64,000 nt of DNA from Jiangella alba. GTDB lineage: Bacteria; Actinomycetota; Actinomycetes; Jiangellales; Jiangellaceae. Location of the stretch: the NCBI RefSeq assembly GCF_900106035.1, contig NZ_FNUC01000003.1, positions 2,039,501 through 2,103,500 of the forward strand, in the 5' to 3' direction. Position 1 is the stretch's first letter, and each line of letters begins with the position of its first letter. Shown here piece by piece: positions 1 to 9,093 of the stretch. A model generated the notes under the pieces. The model searched no databases and was not told where the DNA came from. It was given only the letters and a program-made list of their open reading frames with translations. The position numbers and the translations under genes were made by a program.

Positions 1-1
1 C

Positions 2-424
2 GCCCGGTTCGGCGGGCACGCGCTCTACGTCAAGGACGGCCGGCTGCACTACGTCTACAACTTCGTCGGCAGCAACGTGCAGACGGTCGTCGGCGACGAA
101 CCGGTGCCCACGGGCGACGTCGTGCTGTCAGCGGCCTTCGTCAAGGACGGCGACGGCATGCCGACCACCGGCACCCTCAGCCTGTACATCGACGACCGCA
201 AGGTCGGCGAGGGCGCCATCACCACGCAACCGGGCAACTTCTCGCTGGTCGGCGAGGGCCTCAACGTGGGGCAGGACCCGGCCTCCCCGGTGACCGAGGA
301 CTACCCCGGCGCCAGCCCGTTCGCCTTCACCGGCGGCACCATCAAGGCCGCGATCGTCGACGTCTCGGGCGAGCCGTTCGTCGATCTCGAGAAGGAGGCG
401 ACGGCGATGATGGCCCGCGAGTAG
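2..424 (+). CDS. C-terminal fragment of a sulfatase
   Basis: The window opens inside this gene; about 140 C-terminal residues remain. The opening stretch GGHALYVKDGRLHYVYN and the later beta-rich segment with a G-F-A-F-TGG pattern resemble the C-terminal subdomain of arylsulfatases of the AtsA type. These enzymes hydrolyse sulfate esters with a formylglycine formed from a Cys or Ser. The catalytic N-terminal domain lies outside the window, so substrate and activating residue cannot be read. The gene ends 12 bases before a convergent regulator gene. The family call rests on the C-terminal sequence pattern alone. Confidence 0.65.
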   Translation, partial: ARFGGHALYVKDGRLHYVYNFVGSNVQTVVGDEPVPTGDVVLSAAFVKDGDGMPTTGTLSLYIDDRKVGEGAITTQPGNFSLVGEGLNVGQDPASPVTEDYPGASPFAFTGGTIKAAIVDVSGEPFVDLEKEATAMMARE

Positions 425-436
425 CGGGCGAGGGCG

Positions 437-1594
437 TCAGCCGGCGCCGCCGCGGGCCGGTGGGGCGCACGAGCCGCGGTCGGTGAACGTCGGCTGGATG
501 AGCACGTGCTGGATCGTGGCGGTGCTGTCGAGGCCGAGGTCGTGGGCCATGCGGGCGGCCGTGCGGCCGAGGACGGGCTTGACGGGTGAGCTGGACGTCA
601 GCGGCGGGTCGGTCAGCTGCGCGATCTGGTCCTCGTTGGTGATCACGGAGAGATCCTCGGGGATGCGCCAGCCCCTGGCCCGGACGGCGTGCACGATGTC
701 CAGCGTGGCCTGGTCGCAGTGGCTGATGATGCCGGTGACGCCGGTGCGTTCGATGCTGGCCAGGATGTCGTCCAGGACCTCCTGCTGCGGGCTGAGCGTC
801 GCCCGCGGATCGAGCAGGAGCACGGCGTCCTCCGGGCGGTAGCCGGCGTCCGTGGCCGCCTGCTTCCAGAGCGTCTCGAGGTTCACGCCCACCTGGCGGA
901 GGCCATGGGTCACGAGGGCGACGCGCTCGTGACCGAGCCCGCGTAAGTGGCGCAGGCTCATCTCCCAGCCCTTCTCGTACGCGGTGCGCACCGACGACAG
1001 CGCGCGCCCGGTGGCCGCGTCGGCGATGTCGCGTTCGAGGAGGACCACGGGGACGGGCAGCTCGAACAGCCACGACGTGACGTCAGCCGCCGCCGGGAGG
1101 ACGAACGTGGGCGCGTAGACGATGGCGTGGGCGCCGGCGTCGACGAACTGCCGGCAGATCTGCCGCTCCCGGGCGACGTCGTAGTTCGACACCATCACCG
1201 ACGCCGGCACGCCCTCGGCGCTCAACGTCTCCTTGACGCCCTGGATGACCGGGGCGAAGTAGTAGTCGGCGGTGGGGACGACGATACCGACGTGCCCGGC
1301 GCCGAGCCGTTCGTCGTCGGCGGCCGGGGCCGGATCGTCGGCGGACCTGCGCAGCACCGCGCCGCCGTGCACCTGGCGCAGCAGGCCCTCGGCGTCCATG
1401 GCCATGAGATCGCGTCGGATGGTCATCTGCGACGTGTTGAGCTCAGTGGCGAGCTCGCTCACGCGCACCATCGACTCCCCGCGCAGCTTCGCGAGGATCC
1501 TGAGCCGGCGTTCACCTGCCAGCAGCGTCTGTTTCCCCACCGTCGGGTCCCACACCTCGTGTGTTCGGATCGGAATCTGGCCCACAGCGTACAT
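437..1594 (-). CDS. DeoR-type HTH / LacI-type ligand-binding regulator
   Basis: A transcription factor of about 385 residues with an unusual two-part build. Near residues 25-85 is a DeoR-type winged helix (RILAKL, VSELATELNTSQMTIRRDL, HGGAVLR). After residue 100 comes a periplasmic-binding-protein fold typical of LacI/GalR regulators (VGIVVPTADYYFAPVIQGV, and later ISHCDQATLDIVHAVRARG). It probably senses a sugar or sugar acid and controls the divergent dehydratase/ABC operon. The ATG used here has no clear ribosome site. DeoR proteins usually begin just before the AGERR-like segment, so a GTG at 1540 is a realistic alternative start. The ligand is unknown. Confidence 0.85.
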   Translation of the reverse strand: MYAVGQIPIRTHEVWDPTVGKQTLLAGERRLRILAKLRGESMVRVSELATELNTSQMTIRRDLMAMDAEGLLRQVHGGAVLRRSADDPAPAADDERLGAGHVGIVVPTADYYFAPVIQGVKETLSAEGVPASVMVSNYDVARERQICRQFVDAGAHAIVYAPTFVLPAAADVTSWLFELPVPVVLLERDIADAATGRALSSVRTAYEKGWEMSLRHLRGLGHERVALVTHGLRQVGVNLETLWKQAATDAGYRPEDAVLLLDPRATLSPQQEVLDDILASIERTGVTGIISHCDQATLDIVHAVRARGWRIPEDLSVITNEDQIAQLTDPPLTSSSPVKPVLGRTAARMAHDLGLDSTATIQHVLIQPTFTDRGSCAPPARGGAG

Positions 1595-1684
1595 TGATCA
1601 GCGCTGTATGTTCGAAAATGTGAGAAAACACTATCACGAGCTTCGGAGTCTGAGGCGGACGTGCCGCGTCGCGCCGCAGCGACG

Positions 1685-1720
1685 TTGTTTGAATGTTGCT
1701 ATTGACACATAAACAAACAA
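1685..1720. promoter_or_regulatory. candidate operator, TTGTTTG...CAAACAA inverted repeat
   Basis: Arms TTGTTTG (1685-1691) and CAAACAA (1714-1720) are perfect complements separated by 22 bases. They straddle the predicted -35 box of the rightward operon. The placement suits the divergently encoded DeoR/LacI-like regulator. The assignment is positional only. Confidence 0.4.
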
Positions 1721-1731
1721 GTCACTAGCTT
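1702..1731 (+). promoter_or_regulatory. predicted sigma70-type promoter of the dehydratase operon
   Basis: A perfect TTGACA lies at 1702-1707. TAGCTT follows at 1726-1731 after an 18-base spacer. The surrounding DNA is clearly AT-richer than the rest of the window. A GGAGG ribosome site and GTG start follow about 30-45 bases downstream. Confidence 0.5.
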
Positions 1732-1774
1732 GCTCTCCCATGCGAACCAGCTCGCTGACGGAGGACGTGCTTCG

Positions 1775-2938
1775 GTGAAGATCACCAGTGTCGAGACGCT
1801 CAGCGTCGGTTCCCAGACCCCTGGGAACGGACGCCTCACCAACCGGAACTTCCTGTTCGTCCGGGTGCACACCGACGAAGGACTGGTGGGACTGGGGGAG
1901 GCCACGCTCGAGGGGCACGACAACGCCGTCCGCGGGATGATCGCCGACCTGGAGCCGCTGCTGCTGGGGGAGGACCCGCGCCGGATCGAGCACCTCACGC
2001 AGGTGCTGATCCGGCAGAAGTTCTGGCAGGGCGGCGTCATCAAGGGCAGCGCGGTCGCGGGGGTCGAGCTCGCGCTCTGGGACATCCTGGGCAAGAGCGT
2101 GGACCTCCCCGTCCACCAACTGGTGGGCGGGGCCAGCCGCGATCGCATCCGCTACTACCTCAATGGCTGGACCGGCGGCGCGGTGGAGCCGGCGGAGATC
2201 GGCGACCGCGCGGCCGAGGCGTTCGGCCAGGGGGAGCGCGCGCTCAAGTTCAGCCTCGCGCTGCCGTCGTGGCCGGTGCGCGACCGCGAGCTGCTGCGCA
2301 CGCTGGAACGGGCGCTCGACGCCATCCGCGCGGCCGTCGGCGCCGACACACTGGTGATGTTCGACGGCCACGGCCGCTACGACGCCGACCAGGCCATCGC
2401 GATGGCGGCGGTGCTGGCCGACTTCGAGTGCTACTTCTTCGAGGAGCCGGTCCAGCCGACGCGGGTCGAGGACACCGCACGGGTGGCCCGCCGCGCGGCG
2501 GTGCCGATCGCGGCCGGTGAGCGGCTGGCCCGCAAGGGCGAGTTCGTCGACTACTTCCGTGCGGGCGCGATCTCGGTGGCGCAGCCGGATCTGGCGCACT
2601 GCCACGGCTTCGGCGAGAGCCTCAAGATCGCCGCCATCGCCGACGGATTCGGCGGCTGGATCGCGCCGCACGGGCCGATGAGCCCGGTCCTGACCGCGAT
2701 CTCGCTGCACCTGGACGCCGTGATCCCGAACTTCCTCATCCAGGAACGGCTCCGCAACAGCACGTGGTGCGAGTCGCTGATCACCGAGCCGCTGCGGCCG
2801 GCCGAGGGCTACCTGCCGCTGCCGCACGGGCCGGGCTGGGGCATCGAGCTCGACGAGGAGGTGTGCCGCGCCCATCCGCCGATCCAGGTCGACCTGCCGC
2901 GGCTGTTCCGTCCCGACGGCAGCGTCGCGGACTGGTGA
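1775..2938 (+). CDS. mandelate racemase/galactonate dehydratase family enzyme
   Basis: Enolase-superfamily enzyme of 387 residues, cytoplasmic, probably dehydrating an aldonic or uronic acid to a 2-keto-3-deoxy acid. Metal ligands fit D197, E223 (FEEPV) and E249 (AGERL). H199 in the DGH motif and H299 in APHGPMS are the acid/base pair characteristic of D-galactonate dehydratase-like members. The start is the GTG 10 bases after GGAGG (1760-1764). An upstream in-frame ATG at 1730 lies next to the predicted promoter and is less likely. It is the first gene of an operon with a BNR protein, a glycosidase and a sugar ABC importer, which points to sugar-acid catabolism after glycan breakdown. The exact substrate is not readable. 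Confidence 0.87.
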   Translation: MKITSVETLSVGSQTPGNGRLTNRNFLFVRVHTDEGLVGLGEATLEGHDNAVRGMIADLEPLLLGEDPRRIEHLTQVLIRQKFWQGGVIKGSAVAGVELALWDILGKSVDLPVHQLVGGASRDRIRYYLNGWTGGAVEPAEIGDRAAEAFGQGERALKFSLALPSWPVRDRELLRTLERALDAIRAAVGADTLVMFDGHGRYDADQAIAMAAVLADFECYFFEEPVQPTRVEDTARVARRAAVPIAAGERLARKGEFVDYFRAGAISVAQPDLAHCHGFGESLKIAAIADGFGGWIAPHGPMSPVLTAISLHLDAVIPNFLIQERLRNSTWCESLITEPLRPAEGYLPLPHGPGWGIELDEEVCRAHPPIQVDLPRLFRPDGSVADW

Positions 2939-2982
2939 CCAGAGCACCACCGATATCCCGACGACACGAGGACGTGATCGAG

Positions 2983-4731
2983 ATGACGTGGAACCCCCGT
3001 ATCAGCCGCCGCCACCTGGTGGGCGGCGCCGCCGGACTGACCGGCGCCGCTCTGCTCGGCTCCGGGCCGATCCGCGGCGCCGCCGCGATCCCCGCCGCGG
3101 CCGACGTCGCCGGCTCGTCGTCCGGCGCCGCGTCGCTGGAGTTCGACCAGCGCGCCTACGTCGAGCTGGACGCCGCGCTGCTGCACACTCAGAAGGCCAC
3201 CTACCCGCGGATCAAGAAGCTGCCGGACGGCCGCTACCTGCTGCTCTACCAGGACGCCCAGATCGGGTGGAACATCTTCTGGTCGCTCAGCGACGACCTG
3301 CGCAGCTGGTCCGATCCGCAGAAGCTCTTCGCCGCCCACAAGGTCATGGACGGCCAGGACGACCAGGCGTACTCGACCGCCGACGCGGTGATCCTCGCCA
3401 ACGGCGACATCCTGGCCGTCTGCTCCTACCGGGCCAGCAAGAACTTCTACAAGATCTGGGACGTCTCCGGCCTGGCCCTGCGCCGGAGCACCGACAACGG
3501 CGCCACCTGGGACGACGAACGCGTCATCTACGTGGGCCCGAACTGGGAGCCCTATCTCTGCCAGCTCGCCTCTGGTGAGGTGCAGGTGTACTTCAGCCAC
3601 ATCGCGCCCAAGATGGCGGTCGAGAACACCCCGCACTCGTCGGGCGTCGCGATCATCCGTTCGTTCGACGACGGCGCCACGTGGGTGCCAGACGTCGTCG
3701 CATACCCGTACGCGGCCGACCGGGTGGCACAGCAGTACCGGACGACGTCCGAGAACGGCGTCAAGATGTTCACCGACCAGATGCCGAGCGCCATCGAGAC
3801 CGGCCCGCCCGGCCGCATCGCCCTGGCCGTCGAGTCGGCACAGCCCGACGGCGGCCCGATGCGGATCTCGCTGATCCACACCGACCGGAACTGGCCCGAC
3901 ACCCTGGACATGGACGAGACCGGGCCGGCCGACCGGGTGAACAGCATCTTCCCGGGCGCCGCGCCCTACCTCGCCCAGTTCCCCACGGGCGAGACCGTGC
4001 TCGCGTACAACACCAGTTCACGCCAGTACCTCCGGCTCGGCGACAGCGAGGCGCGGACGTTCGGCGAGCCGCACGACTACCTGCCGGGCACCGGCTACTG
4101 GGGCAGCATCGAACTGACGGGCGACCAGACGCTGGTCAGCTCGATGGCCTACGTGAAGTCCACCGGCAACGCCCTCATGATCGGCACGCTGCACCTCAAC
4201 CGCGCGCTGACGGTGCACCAGTTCCCGCGCCGGGCCACCGCAGACCTGCGGGTCTGGCCGGAGTCGTCCAGCCGGTTGTTCCTGGGCGGCGACAGCCAGG
4301 CGCAGGTGACGATCCGGGCCGGCCGGCACGGCAGCACGCTGCTGCTGCGGCTGGAGCGGCGCGACGACCACCTAGTCGACGGCGACGCCGTGACGATCTA
4401 CCTCGCCTCGCGGCGGACGCCCGGCCGGCGACTGCGCCTCACCGTCGACGGGCAGGGAGCGGTGGGCGTGGCGGCCTTCGCCGGGGGCGTCTACGCCGAC
4501 GACGGCGCCACCGTGGTGACGTCCAGGACGGTCGCGCCGGCCCACGACGACGCCGCCGCGTGGGAACTCGCCGTCCCGCTGGTGCCGATGCGGCCGCACG
4601 GTGCGGAGCTGGGCCTGACGGCGACCCTGACGAACGTCGACGAGCCCGGCGGCGCCGCCGTGACGACCAGCCTCGTCGGCGTGGACCTCGACGATCCGCG
4701 GACGTGGTTCGACCTTCGACTCGGCGGCTGA
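2983..4731 (+). CDS. Tat-exported BNR-repeat (sialidase-fold) protein
   Basis: Secreted protein of 582 residues. The N-terminus holds ISRRHLVGG followed by a hydrophobic stretch, a twin-arginine signal. The body has Asp-box/BNR repeats (STDNGATWDDE, SFDDGATWVPD) of a six-bladed propeller, as in sialidases and other exo-glycosidases. The last ~170 residues form a beta-rich domain that may be a CBM9-like carbohydrate-binding module. The FRIP motif of GH33 sialidases is not evident, so substrate and even hydrolytic activity are open. The start is the ATG 10 bases after GAGGA; the GTG nine bases earlier is too close to the ribosome site. It may act outside the cell on the glycan that the operon imports. 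Confidence 0.75.
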   Translation: MTWNPRISRRHLVGGAAGLTGAALLGSGPIRGAAAIPAAADVAGSSSGAASLEFDQRAYVELDAALLHTQKATYPRIKKLPDGRYLLLYQDAQIGWNIFWSLSDDLRSWSDPQKLFAAHKVMDGQDDQAYSTADAVILANGDILAVCSYRASKNFYKIWDVSGLALRRSTDNGATWDDERVIYVGPNWEPYLCQLASGEVQVYFSHIAPKMAVENTPHSSGVAIIRSFDDGATWVPDVVAYPYAADRVAQQYRTTSENGVKMFTDQMPSAIETGPPGRIALAVESAQPDGGPMRISLIHTDRNWPDTLDMDETGPADRVNSIFPGAAPYLAQFPTGETVLAYNTSSRQYLRLGDSEARTFGEPHDYLPGTGYWGSIELTGDQTLVSSMAYVKSTGNALMIGTLHLNRALTVHQFPRRATADLRVWPESSSRLFLGGDSQAQVTIRAGRHGSTLLLRLERRDDHLVDGDAVTIYLASRRTPGRRLRLTVDGQGAVGVAAFAGGVYADDGATVVTSRTVAPAHDDAAAWELAVPLVPMRPHGAELGLTATLTNVDEPGGAAVTTSLVGVDLDDPRTWFDLRLGG

Positions 4732-4768
4732 GCACCGCCGGTTCAGTACACACAGGAGTGGACGAGAC

Positions 4769-5857
4769 ATGAGCAGATGGACCGCAGAGCGCGCCTGGGA
4801 GTGGTACCGGGCCCGCCCCTGGATCCGCGGCTTCAACTACGTGGCCAGCGACTGCGTCAACCGCATCGAGCAGTGGCAGGAACTGGACCACCACGAGAAG
4901 AGCAAGACGTTCGACCGCGAGTTCGAGCTGGCCGCACAGGTCGGGTTCAACGCGATCCGGTCGATCCTGCCGTACGAGGTGTGGCGCGACCAGCACGACG
5001 GCTTCATGCAGCGGCTGGACGACTTCCTGGCCACGGCCGCCCGCCACGGGCTGAGCGTCATGATCGTCTTCGGCAACGACTGCACGGTCCCCGCGAAGTA
5101 CTACACGCCGCCGGTGCTCGGCCCGCAGCCGGTCGACTGGGGCTATCACGGTGGCGTGGCACGCTCGCCGCACGACGTTCTCGACGCGCACGGCTTCAGC
5201 GTCCTGGACGTTCCGGAGGAGGCCGAGGGGTTCGGCCGCATGGTCGACGAGATCGTGGGCCGCTACGCCCGCGACGAACGCGTCAACATCTGGGACGTCT
5301 TCAACGAGCCCGGCAACAGCCGCCGCGAGTCGCGCAGCCTGCCCGCGATGCGGCGCTTCTTCGAGATCGCCCGGGCACACGACCCCATCCAGCCGCTGAC
5401 CGCGGGCCCGTGGCGGGTCGACCCGCGCGGCGACCTGTCCGAGATCGAGCAGGTCGCGCTGGAGCTGTCCGACGTCATCTCGTTCCACGACTACGCCGGC
5501 TACGGGCGGTCGGTGCAGATCCTCGACCGGCTCAGGCGCGAGGGCCGGCCGTTGCTGAACACCGAGTGGCTGCACCGGATGCAGGGCAACGACGTCGCCA
5601 GCCACCTCCCGCTCTACTTCCTGGAGCGGGTCGGCTGCTACCACTGGGGCTTCGTCGCAGGCAAGAGCCAGACCCACGAGCCGTGGGAGGCCATCTGGCG
5701 GCGCAAGGAGAACGGCGTCGGCGACCACTACGACTTCACCAAGTGGCAGCACGACCTCTTCCGGCCCAATCTGCGGCCCTACGACCCCCGAGAGATCGAC
5801 ACGTTCCGCGAGTACTTCGTCCTCGCCGACGACCACTTCGCGTCCGGTCGCTGGTGA
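4769..5857 (+). CDS. GH5-like retaining glycoside hydrolase, cytoplasmic
   Basis: A TIM-barrel glycosidase of 362 residues without a signal peptide. VFNEPGN supplies a likely acid/base E180 and NTEWLHR a likely nucleophile E266, the pair expected of clan GH-A enzymes. Aromatic residues around WGYHGG and YHWGF could line the sugar site. Lack of export suggests it cuts an oligosaccharide delivered by the ABC importer encoded just downstream. An AGGAG ribosome site precedes the ATG. The family assignment within clan GH-A and the linkage cut are uncertain. Confidence 0.8.
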   Translation: MSRWTAERAWEWYRARPWIRGFNYVASDCVNRIEQWQELDHHEKSKTFDREFELAAQVGFNAIRSILPYEVWRDQHDGFMQRLDDFLATAARHGLSVMIVFGNDCTVPAKYYTPPVLGPQPVDWGYHGGVARSPHDVLDAHGFSVLDVPEEAEGFGRMVDEIVGRYARDERVNIWDVFNEPGNSRRESRSLPAMRRFFEIARAHDPIQPLTAGPWRVDPRGDLSEIEQVALELSDVISFHDYAGYGRSVQILDRLRREGRPLLNTEWLHRMQGNDVASHLPLYFLERVGCYHWGFVAGKSQTHEPWEAIWRRKENGVGDHYDFTKWQHDLFRPNLRPYDPREIDTFREYFVLADDHFASGRW

Positions 5858-5888
5858 GCCGGCTCGCGCACGAAGGAGTGTGATCACA

Positions 5889-7238
5889 GTGTTCGCTCAG
5901 CAGATCAGCCGGCGCGCTCTGATCGGCGGCGCCGCCGCCGTGGGCGCGGCCTTCCTGGCCGGCTGCGGCAAGGACGAGCAGGGGCCGAGCCGGGGCTCGT
6001 CCGGCGAAGGCGTGCTCAACGTCTGGGGAGCGCTCACCCTGGACCGCGGTGTGGGGGCGCTTCTCGACGCCTTCAAGAAGGAGCACCCCGGCATCCAGGT
6101 GAACTACACCCAGTTCACCAACAACTCCGACGGCAATCTCAAGCTGGACACGTCGCTGCAGGGCGGGGCGCCGGTCGACGTGTTCTTCTCATACGGTCCT
6201 CAGGCGGTGTCGCGCCGCACCGCGGCCGGCTACGCCATGGACCTCACGGACCTCGCGGCCGGCGACGACGTCGCCAAGCAGTTCACCGGCACGGACCCGC
6301 AGCTCACGGCCCTGTTCGACGGCCGGCTGTTCGCGATCCCCACCGTCTACAACCCGTACATGGTCTACCTGAACCAGGACCTGCTCGACGCGGCCGGCAT
6401 CACCGTGCCCGAGGACTGGACGGTCCAGGAGTTCCACGACATCGCCAAGGAGCTCTGTGGCGGGGCGTACGCGGAGTTCGCCACCTACAAGACGCTGGCC
6501 GTCGCCACCATGGGCCTGGGCGGCGACGCGCAGGTGAGCGCCGACGGCACGTCGTCGAACTTCGGCCATGAGCTCTGGCGCCGGCAGTACGAGCTGGAGT
6601 TGGAGATGGAGCGCGACGGCACGCTGTTCCCGATCACGCGGGTGCTCGCCGAGAAGGTCGACCTGTACGCGCAGTCGTACTTCCTCTCCGGCGACCACGC
6701 GTTCTACCTGGACAACCCCGCCACGCTGCGGTTCGTCAAGGATCAGGAGAACTATCCGCACGACTTCCGCACGACGTTCCGGCCCATGCCCTACCTCGAA
6801 CGCGGCCAGCAGCAGTGGAACCAGGGCGGCTACGAGGACTCGGTCCAGATCTCGGCGAAGACGAAGTACCCGGAGGCCGCCTGGACCTTCGTCCAGTACT
6901 GGCTGGGCGCCGGCGCCGAGCAGCTGCTGACCGCCGGCAAGATCTCGCCCGCCGTCGTGCCCGCACCCGATGCCGGAGCCGACGCCCTGCTGCCCGGACT
7001 GCTGGGCGACGAGCGCGACGACCTCTTCGACGTCGAGGCGTTCACCCGGGTCGCGTTCGCGGAGGACATGAAGCTCAGCGTCACCACGCACACCGCCGGT
7101 CTCTCCGAGATCGGCACGATCCGCAAGTCGCTGGACGAGCAGCTGCGGCTGGGCGAGATCGACGTCGACGAGCTCCTGACGCAGCTCGAGGAGCAGGCCG
7201 ACGCCGCCATCGCCAAGGATCTCGAGACGAACGCCTGA
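5889..7238 (+). CDS. sugar ABC transporter substrate-binding lipoprotein
   Basis: Extracellular solute-binding protein family 1 (CUT1 type), 449 residues. The N-terminus carries SRRAL and a lipobox ending LAGCGK, so it is a lipid-anchored, possibly Tat-exported receptor. The mature part has the usual architecture, including ALTLDRGVGALLDAFKKEHP at the start of the lobe and a SAKTKYPEAAWTFVQY segment. AAGGAG at 5873-5878 lies one base from an in-frame GTG at 5880 but 10 bases from the GTG at 5889, so the latter start is preferred. It delivers sugar to the two permeases that follow. No ATPase is encoded in the operon; a shared MsiK-like ATPase elsewhere is likely. Confidence 0.92.
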   Translation: MFAQQISRRALIGGAAAVGAAFLAGCGKDEQGPSRGSSGEGVLNVWGALTLDRGVGALLDAFKKEHPGIQVNYTQFTNNSDGNLKLDTSLQGGAPVDVFFSYGPQAVSRRTAAGYAMDLTDLAAGDDVAKQFTGTDPQLTALFDGRLFAIPTVYNPYMVYLNQDLLDAAGITVPEDWTVQEFHDIAKELCGGAYAEFATYKTLAVATMGLGGDAQVSADGTSSNFGHELWRRQYELELEMERDGTLFPITRVLAEKVDLYAQSYFLSGDHAFYLDNPATLRFVKDQENYPHDFRTTFRPMPYLERGQQQWNQGGYEDSVQISAKTKYPEAAWTFVQYWLGAGAEQLLTAGKISPAVVPAPDAGADALLPGLLGDERDDLFDVEAFTRVAFAEDMKLSVTTHTAGLSEIGTIRKSLDEQLRLGEIDVDELLTQLEEQADAAIAKDLETNA

Positions 7239-7259
7239 CGGCGCGGAGGGAACGTCGAC

Positions 7260-8228
7260 ATGTCGGTCGCGACCAAGGCCGGGCCGGAGACCTCCGCCCG
7301 GCCCACGGCGCCCGCGCGGAAGGGCCTGGTCAATGGCATGCGCTGGTGGGTGCCGTGGCTGTTCGTCGCCCCGTCGCTGCTCGGGCTGATCGTCTTCCTG
7401 CTGGTGCCGCTGATCGGCGGCCTGCTCATCTCCTTCACCGAGTGGGACGTCATCTCGGGGCTCGACGGCATCACCTGGGTCGGGCTGGCCAACTTCGAGA
7501 CGCTGCTGGGCGACGAGCAGTTCTGGGCGGCCACGTGGCGCACGGTGATCTACGCCGGCGCCAGCGTGCCGCTCACCGTCCTGCTCGGCCTGGGGCTGGC
7601 CATGGCGCTGAACCGGCCACTGCCGGGACGGGCCGCGCTGCGGGTGATCTTCTTCCTGCCGGCGGTGGTCAACGTCATCGCCATCGGCTCGGTCTGGCTG
7701 TTGCTGCTCAACCCCACGTCGGGCCTGCTCAACCAGGGACTGCGGTGGTTCGGCTGGGACTCGCCGCCGGGATGGATCACGTCGCCGGACTCCGCCCTGC
7801 AGGCGCTCATCCTCATGGCGGTGTGGGGCGGCAGCGGCTACATCTCGGTGATCTACCTGGCCGCGCTGCAGGAGATGCCGCAGGAACTGTACGAGGCGGC
7901 GCGCCTCGACGGCGCCGGGCGGATCAGGCAGTTCGTCACCATCACCTGGCCGGCGCTGCTGCCGATGACGATCTTCCTGACCATCACGCAGATCATCGGG
8001 CGGTCGCAGACGTTCGGGCTGATCGCGTTCATGACCAGCGGCGGTCCGGGTGACTCCACGACCGTCCTGTCCTACTACATGTACCAGAACGGCTTCATCT
8101 ACTACCGGTTCGGCTACGCGGCCGCGATGGGCGTGATGAGCCTGCTCGCCGTGCTCGTGCTCACCTTGCTGCTCTGGCGGTTCCAGCGCGGCCGGACGCT
8201 CTACGGCGAGGAGGATCGCGATGGTTAG
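7260..8228 (+). CDS. sugar ABC transporter permease, MalF/UgpA type
   Basis: Integral membrane permease of 322 residues with about six transmembrane helices. The first is WLFVAPSLLGLIVFLLVPL. The EAA loop (EAARLDGAGRIRQFVTITWP) contacts the ATPase. It pairs with the next gene, which it overlaps by eight bases. A GAGGG ribosome site precedes the ATG. Confidence 0.93.
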   Translation: MSVATKAGPETSARPTAPARKGLVNGMRWWVPWLFVAPSLLGLIVFLLVPLIGGLLISFTEWDVISGLDGITWVGLANFETLLGDEQFWAATWRTVIYAGASVPLTVLLGLGLAMALNRPLPGRAALRVIFFLPAVVNVIAIGSVWLLLLNPTSGLLNQGLRWFGWDSPPGWITSPDSALQALILMAVWGGSGYISVIYLAALQEMPQELYEAARLDGAGRIRQFVTITWPALLPMTIFLTITQIIGRSQTFGLIAFMTSGGPGDSTTVLSYYMYQNGFIYYRFGYAAAMGVMSLLAVLVLTLLLWRFQRGRTLYGEEDRDG

Positions 8229-9093
8229 CGCCGTGGCGCCCGCGGACCAGCGGCGGCGACGCAGGCGCCGGACCGCCCGGGCCAAGTGGCTGGCCGGCGG
8301 AGTGGCGATGTGGACGCTGGCGCTGCTGTTCCTGGCGCCGTTCGCCTGGATGCTGTCGTCGTCGGTGAAACCGGACATGGACGTGTTCGCGGTGCCGATC
8401 CAGTGGTGGCCGGCCGACCCGCGGTGGAGCAACTACACCAGGGTCTGGGCCGGCGCCCACTCGATGGTGCACTACTTCGTCAACTCCGGGTACGTCGTGG
8501 TGGCCCGAGTGGTGGGGGAGGTGACGCTGGCCGCGCTGGCCGGCTACGCCTTCGGCCGGCTGCGCTTCCGCGGCCGGAACCTGCTGTTCCTGATCTTCCT
8601 CGCCACCTCGATCGTCCCGGCGCAGTTGCTGCTCGTGCCCCGGTTCATGTTCTTCCGTGAGATCGGGCTCTACGACTCGCTCTGGGCGCTCATCCTGCCC
8701 AGCCTGTCGTCGGTCTTCGGCACGTTCCTGCTGCGCCAGCACTTCGCGTCGGCCCCCGCCGAGCTGGGCGAGGCCGCCCGCATCGACGGCGCGAACGAGT
8801 TCCAGATCTTCCGCCGGATCTACCTGCCCATGGCCAAGCCGATCCTGGCCGCCTACGCCATCCTCGTGTTCGACGCGTCGTGGAACGACTACGAGACGCC
8901 GCTGGTCATGCTGTCCAGCGACGAGAAGTACACCGTCCCGCTCGGGCTCACCAGGTTCATCTCCGACGACGGCACAGTGTCGGCGGGTCTGTCGATGGCC
9001 GGTTCGGTCTCGTCCGTGGTGCCGATCCTGATCTTCTTCCTGATCTTCCAGCGGCACTTCCTGAAGTCCATGGCACGGGCGGGCCTGCGATGA
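8221..9093 (+). CDS. sugar ABC transporter permease, MalG/UgpE type
   Basis: Second membrane subunit of the CUT1 importer, 290 residues, about six helices. Its EAA loop (GEAARIDGANEFQIFRRIYL) is conserved and the C-terminus (FQRHFLKSMARAGLR) is typical of MalG-like partners. Its start lies inside the preceding permease gene and its stop overlaps the next start as ATGA, so the genes are translationally coupled. Confidence 0.93.
   Translation: MVSAVAPADQRRRRRRRTARAKWLAGGVAMWTLALLFLAPFAWMLSSSVKPDMDVFAVPIQWWPADPRWSNYTRVWAGAHSMVHYFVNSGYVVVARVVGEVTLAALAGYAFGRLRFRGRNLLFLIFLATSIVPAQLLLVPRFMFFREIGLYDSLWALILPSLSSVFGTFLLRQHFASAPAELGEAARIDGANEFQIFRRIYLPMAKPILAAYAILVFDASWNDYETPLVMLSSDEKYTVPLGLTRFISDDGTVSAGLSMAGSVSSVVPILIFFLIFQRHFLKSMARAGLR

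Noticed and set aside
6189..8432. 747-codon open frame on the minus strand
   Set aside because: Lies opposite the sugar ABC genes; His/Arg/Gln-rich composition is typical of a GC-rich antisense shadow and it contains no recognisable domain.
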